From assembly GCA_028713875.1 (NCBI GenBank), contig JAQTNM010000082.1:1-7001 (forward strand): DNA of 7,001 bases, given 5' to 3'. The DNA comes from Candidatus Omnitrophota bacterium. Lineage in GTDB: Bacteria; Omnitrophota; Gorgyraeia; Gygaellales; Profunditerraquicolaceae. Under the pieces are notes generated by a model that saw only the letters and a program-made list of their open reading frames with translations, had not been told where the DNA came from and made no database searches. This document shows positions 1-5,764 of the stretch, one piece after another (position 1 is the stretch's first letter; the number at the start of each line of letters is the position of its first letter). The translations under genes were made by a program, and so were the position numbers.

Positions 1-883
1 AAGAAAGCCAGTCCCGGATAAGGGCTATTCCGGTCTTATTGTAAGCGGTAATCTCTCTTTCGGCCTTAGGGTCAGTAGAATAACCGTGCCAGCTGATAAA
101 ATCCAGGGGCAGATGATGGCTATAGCAGAACCTGATCAATTCGTATATGAGGCTTCTTTCGGGGGTAACGATGGTATTGCCGTCCAGATTTTGGAACCAC
201 CAGCTGGTGCTGGGGCCTCCGACAGGTATATGGATTTTATATTCAGACCTCAGTTCACTCACCGCTTCAGCTACCACCCGGTACAGATTCAAGTATTCCT
301 GTTTGCGGCCCAGGTAAAAATCATCCAGGTCCGGGGCGCTCCAGACTTCGTACCAGATGTTGTATTTCTTATCGCAGCTTAACCTCTGTATAGTCTGTTT
401 CGCCAGCGCTTTAAATGCCTTGAGGTTCCAAGGAGCGCTTTTTTTATCCAGGGCTTTACCTAATCCCGCGGGCGTACTGAATATATCCAAAATAACGATA
501 CCGCCGGCATCATTTATAGTTTTGATGATGCCATCATAATTGCTCAGGAGTTTATCCTGCGCCTCTTTGTCTTTGGCCAGTTCATTTATTTCCCAAAGGT
601 TATACTGCAGCCGATAAAAATTGCTAAAGCCGATATCCCGCTGCCAGGAGTCTATCGCGGATTGGGCAGCCAGGTTTTGAGGCCAGGTCTTATCTTTGTG
701 GAATCCGCGCCCAGCCAGGTCGATATCGGCCCTAAATATCTTGGGCAGGACTATGGTAGCGGAATTGACATCCAAATTAAGTTCAAGGGTATCGGACTGG
801 GCAAAACAGGGCTGGCCAGGCTGAATTAAAAACAAGCCCGAGCAGATAAGAAATAACAGGTATTTTGTCATTGTCTTCATCAT
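1..883 (-). CDS. Secreted GH39-like glycoside hydrolase-fold protein, 3' end outside window
   Basis: The frame is open without a stop for 294 codons from the ATG at 883 to the window edge. The N-terminus has a charged start, a hydrophobic core (YLLFLICSGLFLI) and a likely signal peptidase I site near CFA-Q at residue 29, so it is probably exported. The rest resembles a clan GH-A barrel of the GH39 (beta-xylosidase/PslG) type: WYEVWSAPDL at 177-186 matches the family WFEVWNEPNL motif, HIPVGGPSTSWW matches the RVGGPATA strand, and DFISWHGYS at about 261-269 matches DFISTHAYP. Ser182-Ala183 replaces the usual Asn-Glu, so the acid/base Glu is absent. The nucleophile would lie beyond the window. 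The start follows the ymdB stop by 11 bp, with AAGG (893-896) 9 nt upstream; ATG codons at 880 and 871 are alternatives. Last visible gene of a probable operon. Family assignment is by motif only; the substrate is unknown. Confidence 0.75.
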   Translation of the reverse strand, partial: MMKTMTKYLLFLICSGLFLIQPGQPCFAQSDTLELNLDVNSATIVLPKIFRADIDLAGRGFHKDKTWPQNLAAQSAIDSWQRDIGFSNFYRLQYNLWEINELAKDKEAQDKLLSNYDGIIKTINDAGGIVILDIFSTPAGLGKALDKKSAPWNLKAFKALAKQTIQRLSCDKKYNIWYEVWSAPDLDDFYLGRKQEYLNLYRVVAEAVSELRSEYKIHIPVGGPSTSWWFQNLDGNTIVTPERSLIYELIRFCYSHHLPLDFISWHGYSTDPKAEREITAYNKTGIALIRDWLS

Positions 884-894
884 TCGACTGGACC

Positions 895-1677
895 TTAAGA
901 TTTCTTCTGAACCCTTGTTATAGACCTTGCCCTTCCGGTTTTATCTTCGATATCCACAACTACCCCGTGCAATTGCACATTGTCGCTGGCCACTTCGAAC
1001 CTCGTGGGAACAGCAGTAAGAAACTTTTTCAAAACGTCGTCTACTCTTCTGCCGATAACCGAATCATAGGGTCCGGTCATACCCGCGTCGGTAATGTAGG
1101 CGCATCCCGCAGGCAGGATCTTTTCATCCGCGGTCTGAATATGGGTATGGGTACCCAGGATAGCGCTGGCTAAATCCTGCAGGTACCAACCCAGGGCTAC
1201 TTTTTCGGAGGTGGCTTCAGCATGCATATCCACGATAATAATACTGGTATCTTTGGCCAATGCCTCTGCTGCCTGGCGGCTAGCCTTAAAAGGGCACTCT
1301 AACAACCCATCCATAAATACCCTGCCTTGGACATTAACTACGCCAACCTTGCTGCCGTTTGCGGCCCTGAATATGCCGAAACCTCTGCCCGGGGCTGCGG
1401 CAGGAAAATTAGCCGGCCGCAATATCCTCTCATCTTTATCGATAACCTCAAACACATCGCTTTTTTTCCAGATGTGGTCTCCGCTGGTGATAACCGAAAC
1501 CCCGGAAGCAAACAACTCCTGGGCAACCTTAGATGTGATACCAGAGCCTCCGGCTGCGTTCTCGGCGTTAGCAATCACAAAATCAAGGCCGTATTCTTCT
1601 TTCAGGGCGGGCAGATTCTTTTTTACCGCCTCCCTGCCTGGACTCCCTACTATATCGCCTATGAATAAAATTTTCAT
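895..1677 (-). CDS. ymdB: YmdB-family metallophosphoesterase (cyclic nucleotide phosphodiesterase)
   Basis: This 260-residue protein is the full length expected of the TIGR00282/YmdB family, whose Bacillus subtilis member hydrolyses 2',3'-cAMP and other cyclic nucleotides and affects biofilm and motility. The dinuclear-metal motifs are in order: GDIVGSPGR with Asp8, NAENAAGG with Glu39-Asn40, TSGDHIW with Asp67-His68, DMHAEATSEK with His152, and GTHTHIQTADE with His177 and His179. The C-terminal ITDAGMTGPYDSVIG signature is present. Position 67, usually Asn (GNH), is Asp here. It lies 63 bp downstream of rny, the arrangement also seen in Firmicutes, which supports a link to RNA turnover. No clear Shine-Dalgarno precedes the ATG at 1677, so translation may depend on coupling or a structured leader. 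Cytoplasmic; family assignment is secure, the in vivo substrate is not. Confidence 0.96.
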   Translation of the reverse strand: MKILFIGDIVGSPGREAVKKNLPALKEEYGLDFVIANAENAAGGSGITSKVAQELFASGVSVITSGDHIWKKSDVFEVIDKDERILRPANFPAAAPGRGFGIFRAANGSKVGVVNVQGRVFMDGLLECPFKASRQAAEALAKDTSIIIVDMHAEATSEKVALGWYLQDLASAILGTHTHIQTADEKILPAGCAYITDAGMTGPYDSVIGRRVDDVLKKFLTAVPTRFEVASDNVQLHGVVVDIEDKTGRARSITRVQKKS

Positions 1678-1691
1678 TATCTGGTGAATTT

Positions 1692-1715
1692 GTTAATTGG
1701 TTAAATGGTTAACCA
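1692..1715. repeat. Three tandem GTTAA-type octamers with an overlapping hairpin
   Basis: In the 63-bp rny-ymdB gap three adjacent octamers share GTTAA: GTTAATTG, GTTAAATG and GTTAACCA. A weaker fourth unit, GTGAATTT, precedes them at 1684-1691. The same bases form an 11-bp stem (arms 1694-1704 and 1709-1719, 4-nt loop, one mismatch in DNA that becomes a G-U pair in minus-strand RNA). No U-tract follows, so it is not a typical intrinsic terminator. It could be a replication-slippage product, a processing site or a stability hairpin. Confidence 0.7.
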
Positions 1716-1740
1716 ACTACTCACTAATTAACCCATATTG

Positions 1741-3291
1741 CTATTTGGCGTACTCTATGGCCCGGGTTTCCCTGATAACCGTAACCTTAATCTGGCCAGG
1801 GTATTCCATGCCTTCTTCTATCTTTTTGCGGATCTCACGGGCTAAATTCACCGCTTCGTTATCCGAGATCTTTTCCGGCTGCACAATAACCCTGATCTCC
1901 CTTCCCGCCTGTATGGCAAATGATTTTTCCACTCCTTTAAAAAGATTGGCAATGGCTTCTAATTTCTCCAGGCGCTTGATGTATGTTTCCAGGGTCTCCC
2001 GACGCGCACCGGGGCGGGCTGCGCTTATAGCATCCGCAGCCACCGCAAGCACCGCGTAAAGGCTTCTGGGCTCCGCTTCTTCGTGGTGCGCCTCAATCGC
2101 AGCCACAACGTCTCCGGATTCGTTATATTTCCTGGCTAGCTCTGCGCCCAGTTTTGCGTGCGTGCCTTCAACCTGGTGGTCAACTGCCTTGCCGATATCA
2201 TGCAAAAGCCCGATGCGCCTGGCCAGCTTAAAATCCAGGCCTAATTCGGAAGCCATTACTCCGATCAGATAGGCGACCTCCTTTGAGTGCTGCAGGGCGT
2301 TCTGACCGAAACTGGTGCGGTATTTTAATCTGCCCAGCAGCTTGATTATCTCGGGGTGAAGACCATCAATGCCGGCGTCAAAACAGGCGCGCTCGCCTTC
2401 CTCGCGAATCTTGTCATCCATCTCTTTCTTGGTCTTCTCGACTATCTCTTCGATCCTGCCCGGATGTATCCTGCCGTCGCTGATGAGTTTTTCCAGGCTT
2501 AAACGCGCTATCTCCCGGCGCACAGTATCAAAACAGGAAAGCGTCACTGCCTCGGGAGTATCGTCGATGATCACATCCACTCCCGTGGCCATTTCCAAGG
2601 CCCTTATGTTGCGGCCCTCCCGGCCGATAACCCTGCCTTTCATCTCATCGTTAGGCAGGTTAACCACGCTGACGGTGGATTCCACGGTGTGCTCGGCCGA
2701 ACACCTTTGGATAGCCAGGCTGATTATTTCCTTGGCTTTTTTATCAGCCAGCGTGCGCAGGTCTTCTTCGTATCGCTTAATCGATACTGCCTTTTCCGCG
2801 CTTAATTCCTCATTGAGGCGATTGAGCAAAATCTGCTTGGCTTCCTCCGCGGATAAAGATGAAATCTTCTGCAGGCGCTCCTTTTCCTCGGCAATGAGGG
2901 AATTCAGCTGATTATCCTTGGCCTTTATCGCCTCTTCCTGCTTTCTGGCATTTTCCTGCCTGGCCTCGATCTCTTTTTCCTTCTTTTCCAAGAGGTCAAG
3001 CCTGCGATCGATGTTCTCTTCCTTCTGAGCAAGGCGTTTCTCCAAATTGGTGATTTCCTGGCGCCTCTCCTGGGTAGAGCGGTCAAAATCCTGGCGCATC
3101 CGGTAAAGCAGGTCTTTACCTTCCAGTTCTATTTCGCGGCGCCTATCCTGAACTTCTTTTTTCGCTTGTTCTAAAATGTGCTTTGCCTTTGTTTCAGCGT
3201 CCTGGATTTTCTTTTCCGCAATATATTTCCTTAAGGCATATCCCAAGGACAGGGAAACCAAGGCAACGACGACAGATATAATTATCAACAT
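1741..3291 (-). CDS. rny: Ribonuclease Y
   Basis: RNase Y is a membrane-anchored endoribonuclease that starts mRNA decay and can act as the scaffold of a degradosome. The 516 residues match the usual 510-525. In order: an N-terminal membrane helix (residues 2-20, LIIISVVVALVSLSLGYAL), a long charged coiled coil (about 25-195), a KH RNA-binding domain with the GxxG loop VIGREGRNI (221-229), and an HD domain with His335, the HD pair His364-Asp365 in LLHDIGKA, His378, EAHH at 400-403 and Asp420, which would bind the catalytic metals. The C-terminus EYPGQIKVTVIRE is typical. It ends with TAG. AAGGAGG (3304-3310) lies 12 nt before the ATG at 3291, a little far but the only good site. It sits between the cyclo-ligase and ymdB, a widely conserved order. 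Confidence 0.98.
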   Translation of the reverse strand: MLIIISVVVALVSLSLGYALRKYIAEKKIQDAETKAKHILEQAKKEVQDRRREIELEGKDLLYRMRQDFDRSTQERRQEITNLEKRLAQKEENIDRRLDLLEKKEKEIEARQENARKQEEAIKAKDNQLNSLIAEEKERLQKISSLSAEEAKQILLNRLNEELSAEKAVSIKRYEEDLRTLADKKAKEIISLAIQRCSAEHTVESTVSVVNLPNDEMKGRVIGREGRNIRALEMATGVDVIIDDTPEAVTLSCFDTVRREIARLSLEKLISDGRIHPGRIEEIVEKTKKEMDDKIREEGERACFDAGIDGLHPEIIKLLGRLKYRTSFGQNALQHSKEVAYLIGVMASELGLDFKLARRIGLLHDIGKAVDHQVEGTHAKLGAELARKYNESGDVVAAIEAHHEEAEPRSLYAVLAVAADAISAARPGARRETLETYIKRLEKLEAIANLFKGVEKSFAIQAGREIRVIVQPEKISDNEAVNLAREIRKKIEEGMEYPGQIKVTVIRETRAIEYAK

Positions 3292-3301
3292 GGCTGCCTG
3301 G

Positions 3302-3382
3302 AACCTCCTTTTATTATTACTTTAAATTAAGTGACTGGCTGTTGAATAAAACTGCCTTCGGATGTTTGTTAGCGCGGAGGTT
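3302..3382 (-). promoter_or_regulatory. rny leader: Shine-Dalgarno with a complementary upstream anti-SD sequence
   Basis: In minus-strand RNA the rny Shine-Dalgarno region GGAGGTT (3308-3302) is perfectly complementary over 7 nt to AACCTCC (3382-3376), just after the cyclo-ligase stop. Between them lies a small imperfect hairpin (GGCTGTT 3337-3343 with AACTGCC 3350-3356, one mismatch). Pairing would hide the ribosome-binding site of rny. A 7-bp match across about 67 nt may occur by chance, so a regulatory role is tentative. Confidence 0.25.
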
Positions 3383-3384
3383 TT

Positions 3385-3927
3385 TTAAGCAAAAATCACC
3401 TTATCCACGCTTGCATCGAATGAGTTGGCGGGGGTAGAAGGTAAGATCTGGAAATCGAATGCCAATCCGATAGAAGGTGTTCTATCGTGAACTTTTTTTA
3501 AGAAACGGTCGTAGCAGCCTTTGCCGCGGCCAAGGCGTATGCCTTGTTTATCAAAAACAACCCCGGGAACGATAATCAGGTCTAACTCCCTGAGGTTGAG
3601 GGATTGTCTGACCGCCGGTTCCAATGTACCGTAAAGGCCCCTGACCAGTTTTGTTCTATCGTTTAATATGCAGGGCATCATCTGCCTGTTTTTTCTGCAA
3701 ACTGGCACCGCTATTATCTTACCTGATGCACGCGCTTTCTTTATCATATCCTGCGTATCTACCTCGCCGTCAAAAGCGATGTAAAACATCACTGTCTTTG
3801 CTCTTTTAAACGCTATAGTCCTGAACAGCTTTTCTCTTATTATCCTGCTCTTTCTATTTCGGTCTGCCTCCTTCTGGTTTCGCAGTTTAAATAAAATTTT
3901 ATTGCGAAGCTGGCTCTTTGTCAACAT
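3385..3927 (-). CDS. ygfA: 5-formyltetrahydrofolate cyclo-ligase (methenyltetrahydrofolate synthetase)
   Basis: This enzyme converts 5-formyl-THF to 5,10-methenyl-THF with ATP, returning a stored folate to the one-carbon pool. The MTHFS fold is recognised from the N-terminal MLTKSQLRNKIL, whose Lys and Arg fit the ATP/substrate contacts, MFYIAFDGEVDT, LIIVPGVVFDKQG, the ATP/Mg loop GIRLGRGKGCYDRF (residues 129-142 from the chosen start) and the C-terminal SIGLAFDFQIL. I chose the ATG at 3927 (180 aa): it begins at the family's normal N-terminus and follows the nifU-like stop by 13 bp. The ATG at 3969 gives 194 aa, overlaps nifU by 29 bp and adds an unconserved MKGTATPGISRFAK leader; neither start has a well-spaced Shine-Dalgarno. 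A folate role fits metV two genes upstream, and a cyclo-ligase next to rny-ymdB is common in bacteria. Confidence 0.93.
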   Translation of the reverse strand: MLTKSQLRNKILFKLRNQKEADRNRKSRIIREKLFRTIAFKRAKTVMFYIAFDGEVDTQDMIKKARASGKIIAVPVCRKNRQMMPCILNDRTKLVRGLYGTLEPAVRQSLNLRELDLIIVPGVVFDKQGIRLGRGKGCYDRFLKKVHDRTPSIGLAFDFQILPSTPANSFDASVDKVIFA

Positions 3928-3940
3928 CTTTGCAAACCGG

Positions 3941-4366
3941 CTAATGCCCGGGGTGGCTGTGCCCTTCATCCTTAAAAGGCGCTTCTTTACCCTGTTTTTT
4001 GTAATAATCCTTCAGCGCCGAACGCAGGGCCTCTTCGGCCAACACGGAACAGTGCATCTTCACCGGGGGCAGCCCGCCCAAGGCTTCAGCCACGGCTTTA
4101 TTGCTGATCTTAAGCGCCTCTTCAATGGACTTGCCCTTGACCATCTCGGTAACCATAGAGCTGGTGGCTATGGCAGCGCCGCAGCCAAAGGTCTTGAATT
4201 TAGCATCAACGATAACATCATTCTCCACCTTAATGTACATCCTCATAACATCCCCGCATATCGGGTTACCGACATTGCCGACCCCTGAAGCATCGGGGAT
4301 CTCGCCGACATTCCTAGGATGCGTAAAATGATCCATTACTTTTTCGCTGTAAGGCAACTGTTCCAT
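3941..4366 (-). CDS. nifU: NifU/IscU-type iron-sulfur cluster assembly scaffold
   Basis: This 141-residue cytosolic protein is the IscU/NifU N-terminal domain alone, on which [2Fe-2S] or [4Fe-4S] clusters are built from desulfurase-derived sulfur. The three ligand cysteines are in their conserved motifs: GNPICGD (Cys37, with Asp39), FGCGAAIATSS (Cys62) and MHCSVLAEEA (Cys106). The N-terminal YSEKVMDHFTHPRNVGEI is the family signature. The tail after about residue 124 is charged and ends EGHSHPGH, a small His-rich stretch not needed for the fold that might bind metal. The start lies 2 bp after the metV stop, so the two are probably translationally coupled. No cysteine desulfurase is in the window. 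Next to the cysteine-rich MetV, it may help supply Fe-S clusters to that protein, which is inference. The stop is TAG. Confidence 0.95.
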   Translation of the reverse strand: MEQLPYSEKVMDHFTHPRNVGEIPDASGVGNVGNPICGDVMRMYIKVENDVIVDAKFKTFGCGAAIATSSMVTEMVKGKSIEEALKISNKAVAEALGGLPPVKMHCSVLAEEALRSALKDYYKKQGKEAPFKDEGHSHPGH

Positions 4367-4368
4367 CT

Positions 4369-5022
4369 TTATCTGGCCGCCGTTATCCTGTGAGGCTTGA
4401 GCGTTTTTTTAAAATCTTTTGCCGGATACGCCGCTTTTAATTGAGCGGTCTTGCCCTGTTTTTCCAGTTCCTGATAAATCAAGACCCAGGCGCAGTCCTT
4501 GTCTTTATCCACTTCACACTTGCCTTTATCCATGCCTCCGCAGGGCCCGTTCAGAAGCCCCTTAGCGCATAATGTAACCGGGCAGATCCCCGCGGTTATG
4601 CCTAAAACACACTCCCCGCACATGGAGCACTTTTCACAGAAATCGCCTTTTGCATCCACTACCGCACCGCAGATAGTGTTGCATGCCGGTAACACTGCTT
4701 TGCCCATACGATCATTATCCTTCACTGATTGCGTGCCCAGGCCGCAGGCAAGCACCAGAATTGCCTCTGCCTGACGTAAAGCCGGTATGTTTTTAGCCAT
4801 TTCAACCTTGATCTGTGCAGAAATACATGGTGCATCCGGGATGCAAGAACCTAAGACTGTCTTGCCCTGCCTCTCAAGCTCTGCCTGCATCTTAACCAAT
4901 TCATCCTTGCCGCCGGTCTTACAGGTTGTAGCGCACTCACCGCAGCCGACCAGGAATATCCTGCTATAACTTTTTAAGCTATCTATCACTTCAGCAATAG
5001 GTTTAAGCTCTGTTATGATCAT
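4369..5022 (-). CDS. metV: MetV-type methylenetetrahydrofolate reductase C-terminal domain protein
   Basis: The 217 residues match the MTHFR C-terminal (MetV) family, the zinc/iron-sulfur partner of MetF in the methyl branch of the Wood-Ljungdahl pathway of acetogens, where 5,10-methylene-THF is reduced to 5-methyl-THF. There are 17 cysteines: VGCGECATTCKTGG (27, 30, 34), Cys60, Cys66, Cys93, Cys114 and Cys118, a ferredoxin-like run CEKCSMCGEC (129, 132, 135, 138) and GICPVTLCAKG (147, 152), then NGPCGG (161), Cys169 and Cys177. GECVLGITAGICP and LNGPCGG are family signatures. The start at 5022 has GGAGG (5027-5031) 4 nt upstream and a good promoter behind it, so this is the first gene of the operon. 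metF, its usual neighbour, is not in this window. Cytoplasmic; the family call is strong, the partner is unknown. Confidence 0.92.
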   Translation of the reverse strand: MIITELKPIAEVIDSLKSYSRIFLVGCGECATTCKTGGKDELVKMQAELERQGKTVLGSCIPDAPCISAQIKVEMAKNIPALRQAEAILVLACGLGTQSVKDNDRMGKAVLPACNTICGAVVDAKGDFCEKCSMCGECVLGITAGICPVTLCAKGLLNGPCGGMDKGKCEVDKDKDCAWVLIYQELEKQGKTAQLKAAYPAKDFKKTLKPHRITAAR

Positions 5023-5026
5023 TCAT

Positions 5027-5076
5027 CCTCCGCCAAAATTATCCTTAATTCTACCACGTTTTGGCAGTAATCTCAA
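5027..5076 (-). promoter_or_regulatory. Sigma70-like promoter and ribosome-binding site for metV
   Basis: On the minus strand TTGAGA (5076-5071) is followed after 17 nt by TAGAAT (5053-5048); each differs from the -35 and -10 consensus by one base. Transcription would begin near 5041, giving a leader of about 18 nt before the ATG at 5022 with GGAGG at 5031-5027. This is the best promoter I can find in the window and probably drives metV, nifU, the cyclo-ligase and perhaps rny-ymdB. Confidence 0.7.
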
Positions 5077-5080
5077 GATA

Positions 5081-5129
5081 AAATTAGGGACAGACACCAT
5101 TTTTGAAAAAGCGTGTCTGTCCCTAATTT
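5081..5129. repeat. REP/RAYT-like palindrome, 17-bp perfect arms
   Basis: The arms AAATTAGGGACAGACAC (5081-5097) and its exact complement (5113-5129) enclose 15 nt whose centre is TTTTTGAAAAA, so the stem can extend after two mismatches. The core GGGACAGACAC resembles palindromes I know near REP-associated tyrosine transposases (RAYT, IS200-like) in many genomes; that link is from memory. It lies between the pilin stop and the metV promoter. Read on the minus strand the stem is followed by TTTATC, so it may also end pilin transcription. No transposase gene is present. Confidence 0.85.
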
Positions 5130-5165
5130 GAATTGCTTGTTGATATGGTAATTTAAGTTGCGCAG

Positions 5166-5603
5166 TTACTGCGGCAGGCCAAAGCAGGGGGAATTGTCGT
5201 CAGTGTAATAGCAGTGCCACCCACTGGCGCCCGCGCCAGGATAGTAGGCAAAATAATACAGGTATTCTCTGGTAGCATGCGGGGTCTTTCCTGCGGTGGT
5301 ACACCTGGTAGCATTCAAACTGACCATATTCGAAAGATGGCTCTGGCGGTATTTGAAATAGTGGCTGGATGTACAGGTATTGTTTACCCCCAGGTCTTCA
5401 TCGAGGAGGCCGTCCATAGAACCATTCTTCCAATAATATTCTGTGGCTAGCTGGCGCATATTACCTATGCGCGTTTTGGCTTCGGCAAGACGGGTGCTTT
5501 CCACTACCGTGCTATATTGAGTAAATCCTAAAGTGGCCAGGATGCCTAAGATAACAATTACTACGATTAATTCTAAGAGGGTGAAGGCGCTATTTGTGGT
5601 CAT
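5166..5603 (-). CDS. Type IV pilin / type II secretion pseudopilin-like protein
   Basis: This 145-residue protein has the class III prepilin signal: a six-residue leader MTTNSA, then FTLLELIVVIVILGILATLG, the hydrophobic N-terminal helix with Glu at mature position 5. The residue before the cleavage site is Ala instead of the usual Gly, which prepilin peptidases can accept. After the helix comes a GspG/PilA-like amphipathic region (STVVESTRLAEAKTRIGNMR) and a globular domain with aromatic patches and four cysteines (77, 101, 131, 140), perhaps two disulfides. It would sit in the inner membrane and assemble into a pilus or pseudopilus. No secretion or pilus assembly genes are nearby, so it is an isolated gene with its own upstream region and a palindrome after its stop. 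The start at 5603 is fixed by an in-frame TAA just upstream. Function beyond the pilin fold cannot be stated. Confidence 0.9.
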   Translation of the reverse strand: MTTNSAFTLLELIVVIVILGILATLGFTQYSTVVESTRLAEAKTRIGNMRQLATEYYWKNGSMDGLLDEDLGVNNTCTSSHYFKYRQSHLSNMVSLNATRCTTAGKTPHATREYLYYFAYYPGAGASGWHCYYTDDNSPCFGLPQ

Positions 5604-5611
5604 TGGTTATT

Positions 5612-5639
5612 AGTTTATATCCTCTCCTATTTTTGTCAA
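5612..5639 (-). promoter_or_regulatory. Tentative pilin promoter and distant Shine-Dalgarno
   Basis: On the minus strand a perfect -35 hexamer TTGACA (5639-5634) precedes TAAACT (5617-5612; 4 of 6 matches to TATAAT) by 16 nt. If used, the transcript would start only a few bases before the ATG at 5603 and be nearly leaderless. A purine run AGGAGAGG (5628-5621) lies 17 nt from the ATG, too far for a normal ribosome-binding site and inside the promoter spacer. The two readings conflict, so confidence is low. Confidence 0.3.
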
Positions 5640-5698
5640 TATCAATCGTGGTTTGACAGGGGGGGGTGTAAGCGAAATCGAGATTTAGTCCAATTCTA

Positions 5699-5764
5699 AA
5701 TTTTAGGTTTTTGCTGGAGGCTGCATAAGAAAATTTTCAACAGCCGGAAGCAAAACCTAAAATT
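5699..5764. repeat. 66-bp near-palindrome at the 3' end of rarA
   Basis: The left arm 5699-5723 (AATTTTAGGTTTTTGCT then GGAGGCTG) pairs with the right arm 5741-5764 (CAGCCGGAAGC then AAAACCTAAAATT), with one bulged T and a short mismatched block. The loop contains GAAAATTTTC (5729-5738), itself a perfect palindrome. The rarA stop TAA (5765-5763) overlaps its edge. No oligo-U run follows in either direction, so it is not a typical intrinsic terminator. It could be a REP/MITE-like unit or a 3'-end stabilising hairpin. Confidence 0.8.

Noticed and set aside
86..382. Plus-strand open frames over the GH39-like gene (86-382, 357-539)
   Set aside because: They lie opposite a continuous minus-strand frame with a signal peptide and recognisable family motifs, and their own translations show no family features.
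865..1687. Plus- and minus-strand alternative frames over ymdB (865-1173, 1211-1687, 1327-1668, 1338-1574)
   Set aside because: All are shadows of the well-conserved YmdB frame.
1741..1743. Genome-wide reassignment of TAG to an amino acid
   Set aside because: rny ends at this TAG exactly at the family's C-terminus, nifU ends at TAG (3941-3943), and reading through rny would reach another TAG after 7 codons.
2369..2911. 180-codon plus-strand frame inside rny
   Set aside because: Serine- and leucine-rich shadow translation opposite the KH and coiled-coil coding region of RNase Y, with no domain of its own.
3292..3384. 6S RNA (ssrS) next to the cyclo-ligase gene, as in E. coli
   Set aside because: The gap is only 93 bp, too short for a typical 6S RNA of about 180 nt, and there is no long hairpin with a central bubble.
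4499..4969. Plus-strand frames over metV (4499-4774, 4787-4969)
   Set aside because: Shadows of the cysteine-rich MetV frame, with no promoter or ribosome-binding site of their own that I can see.
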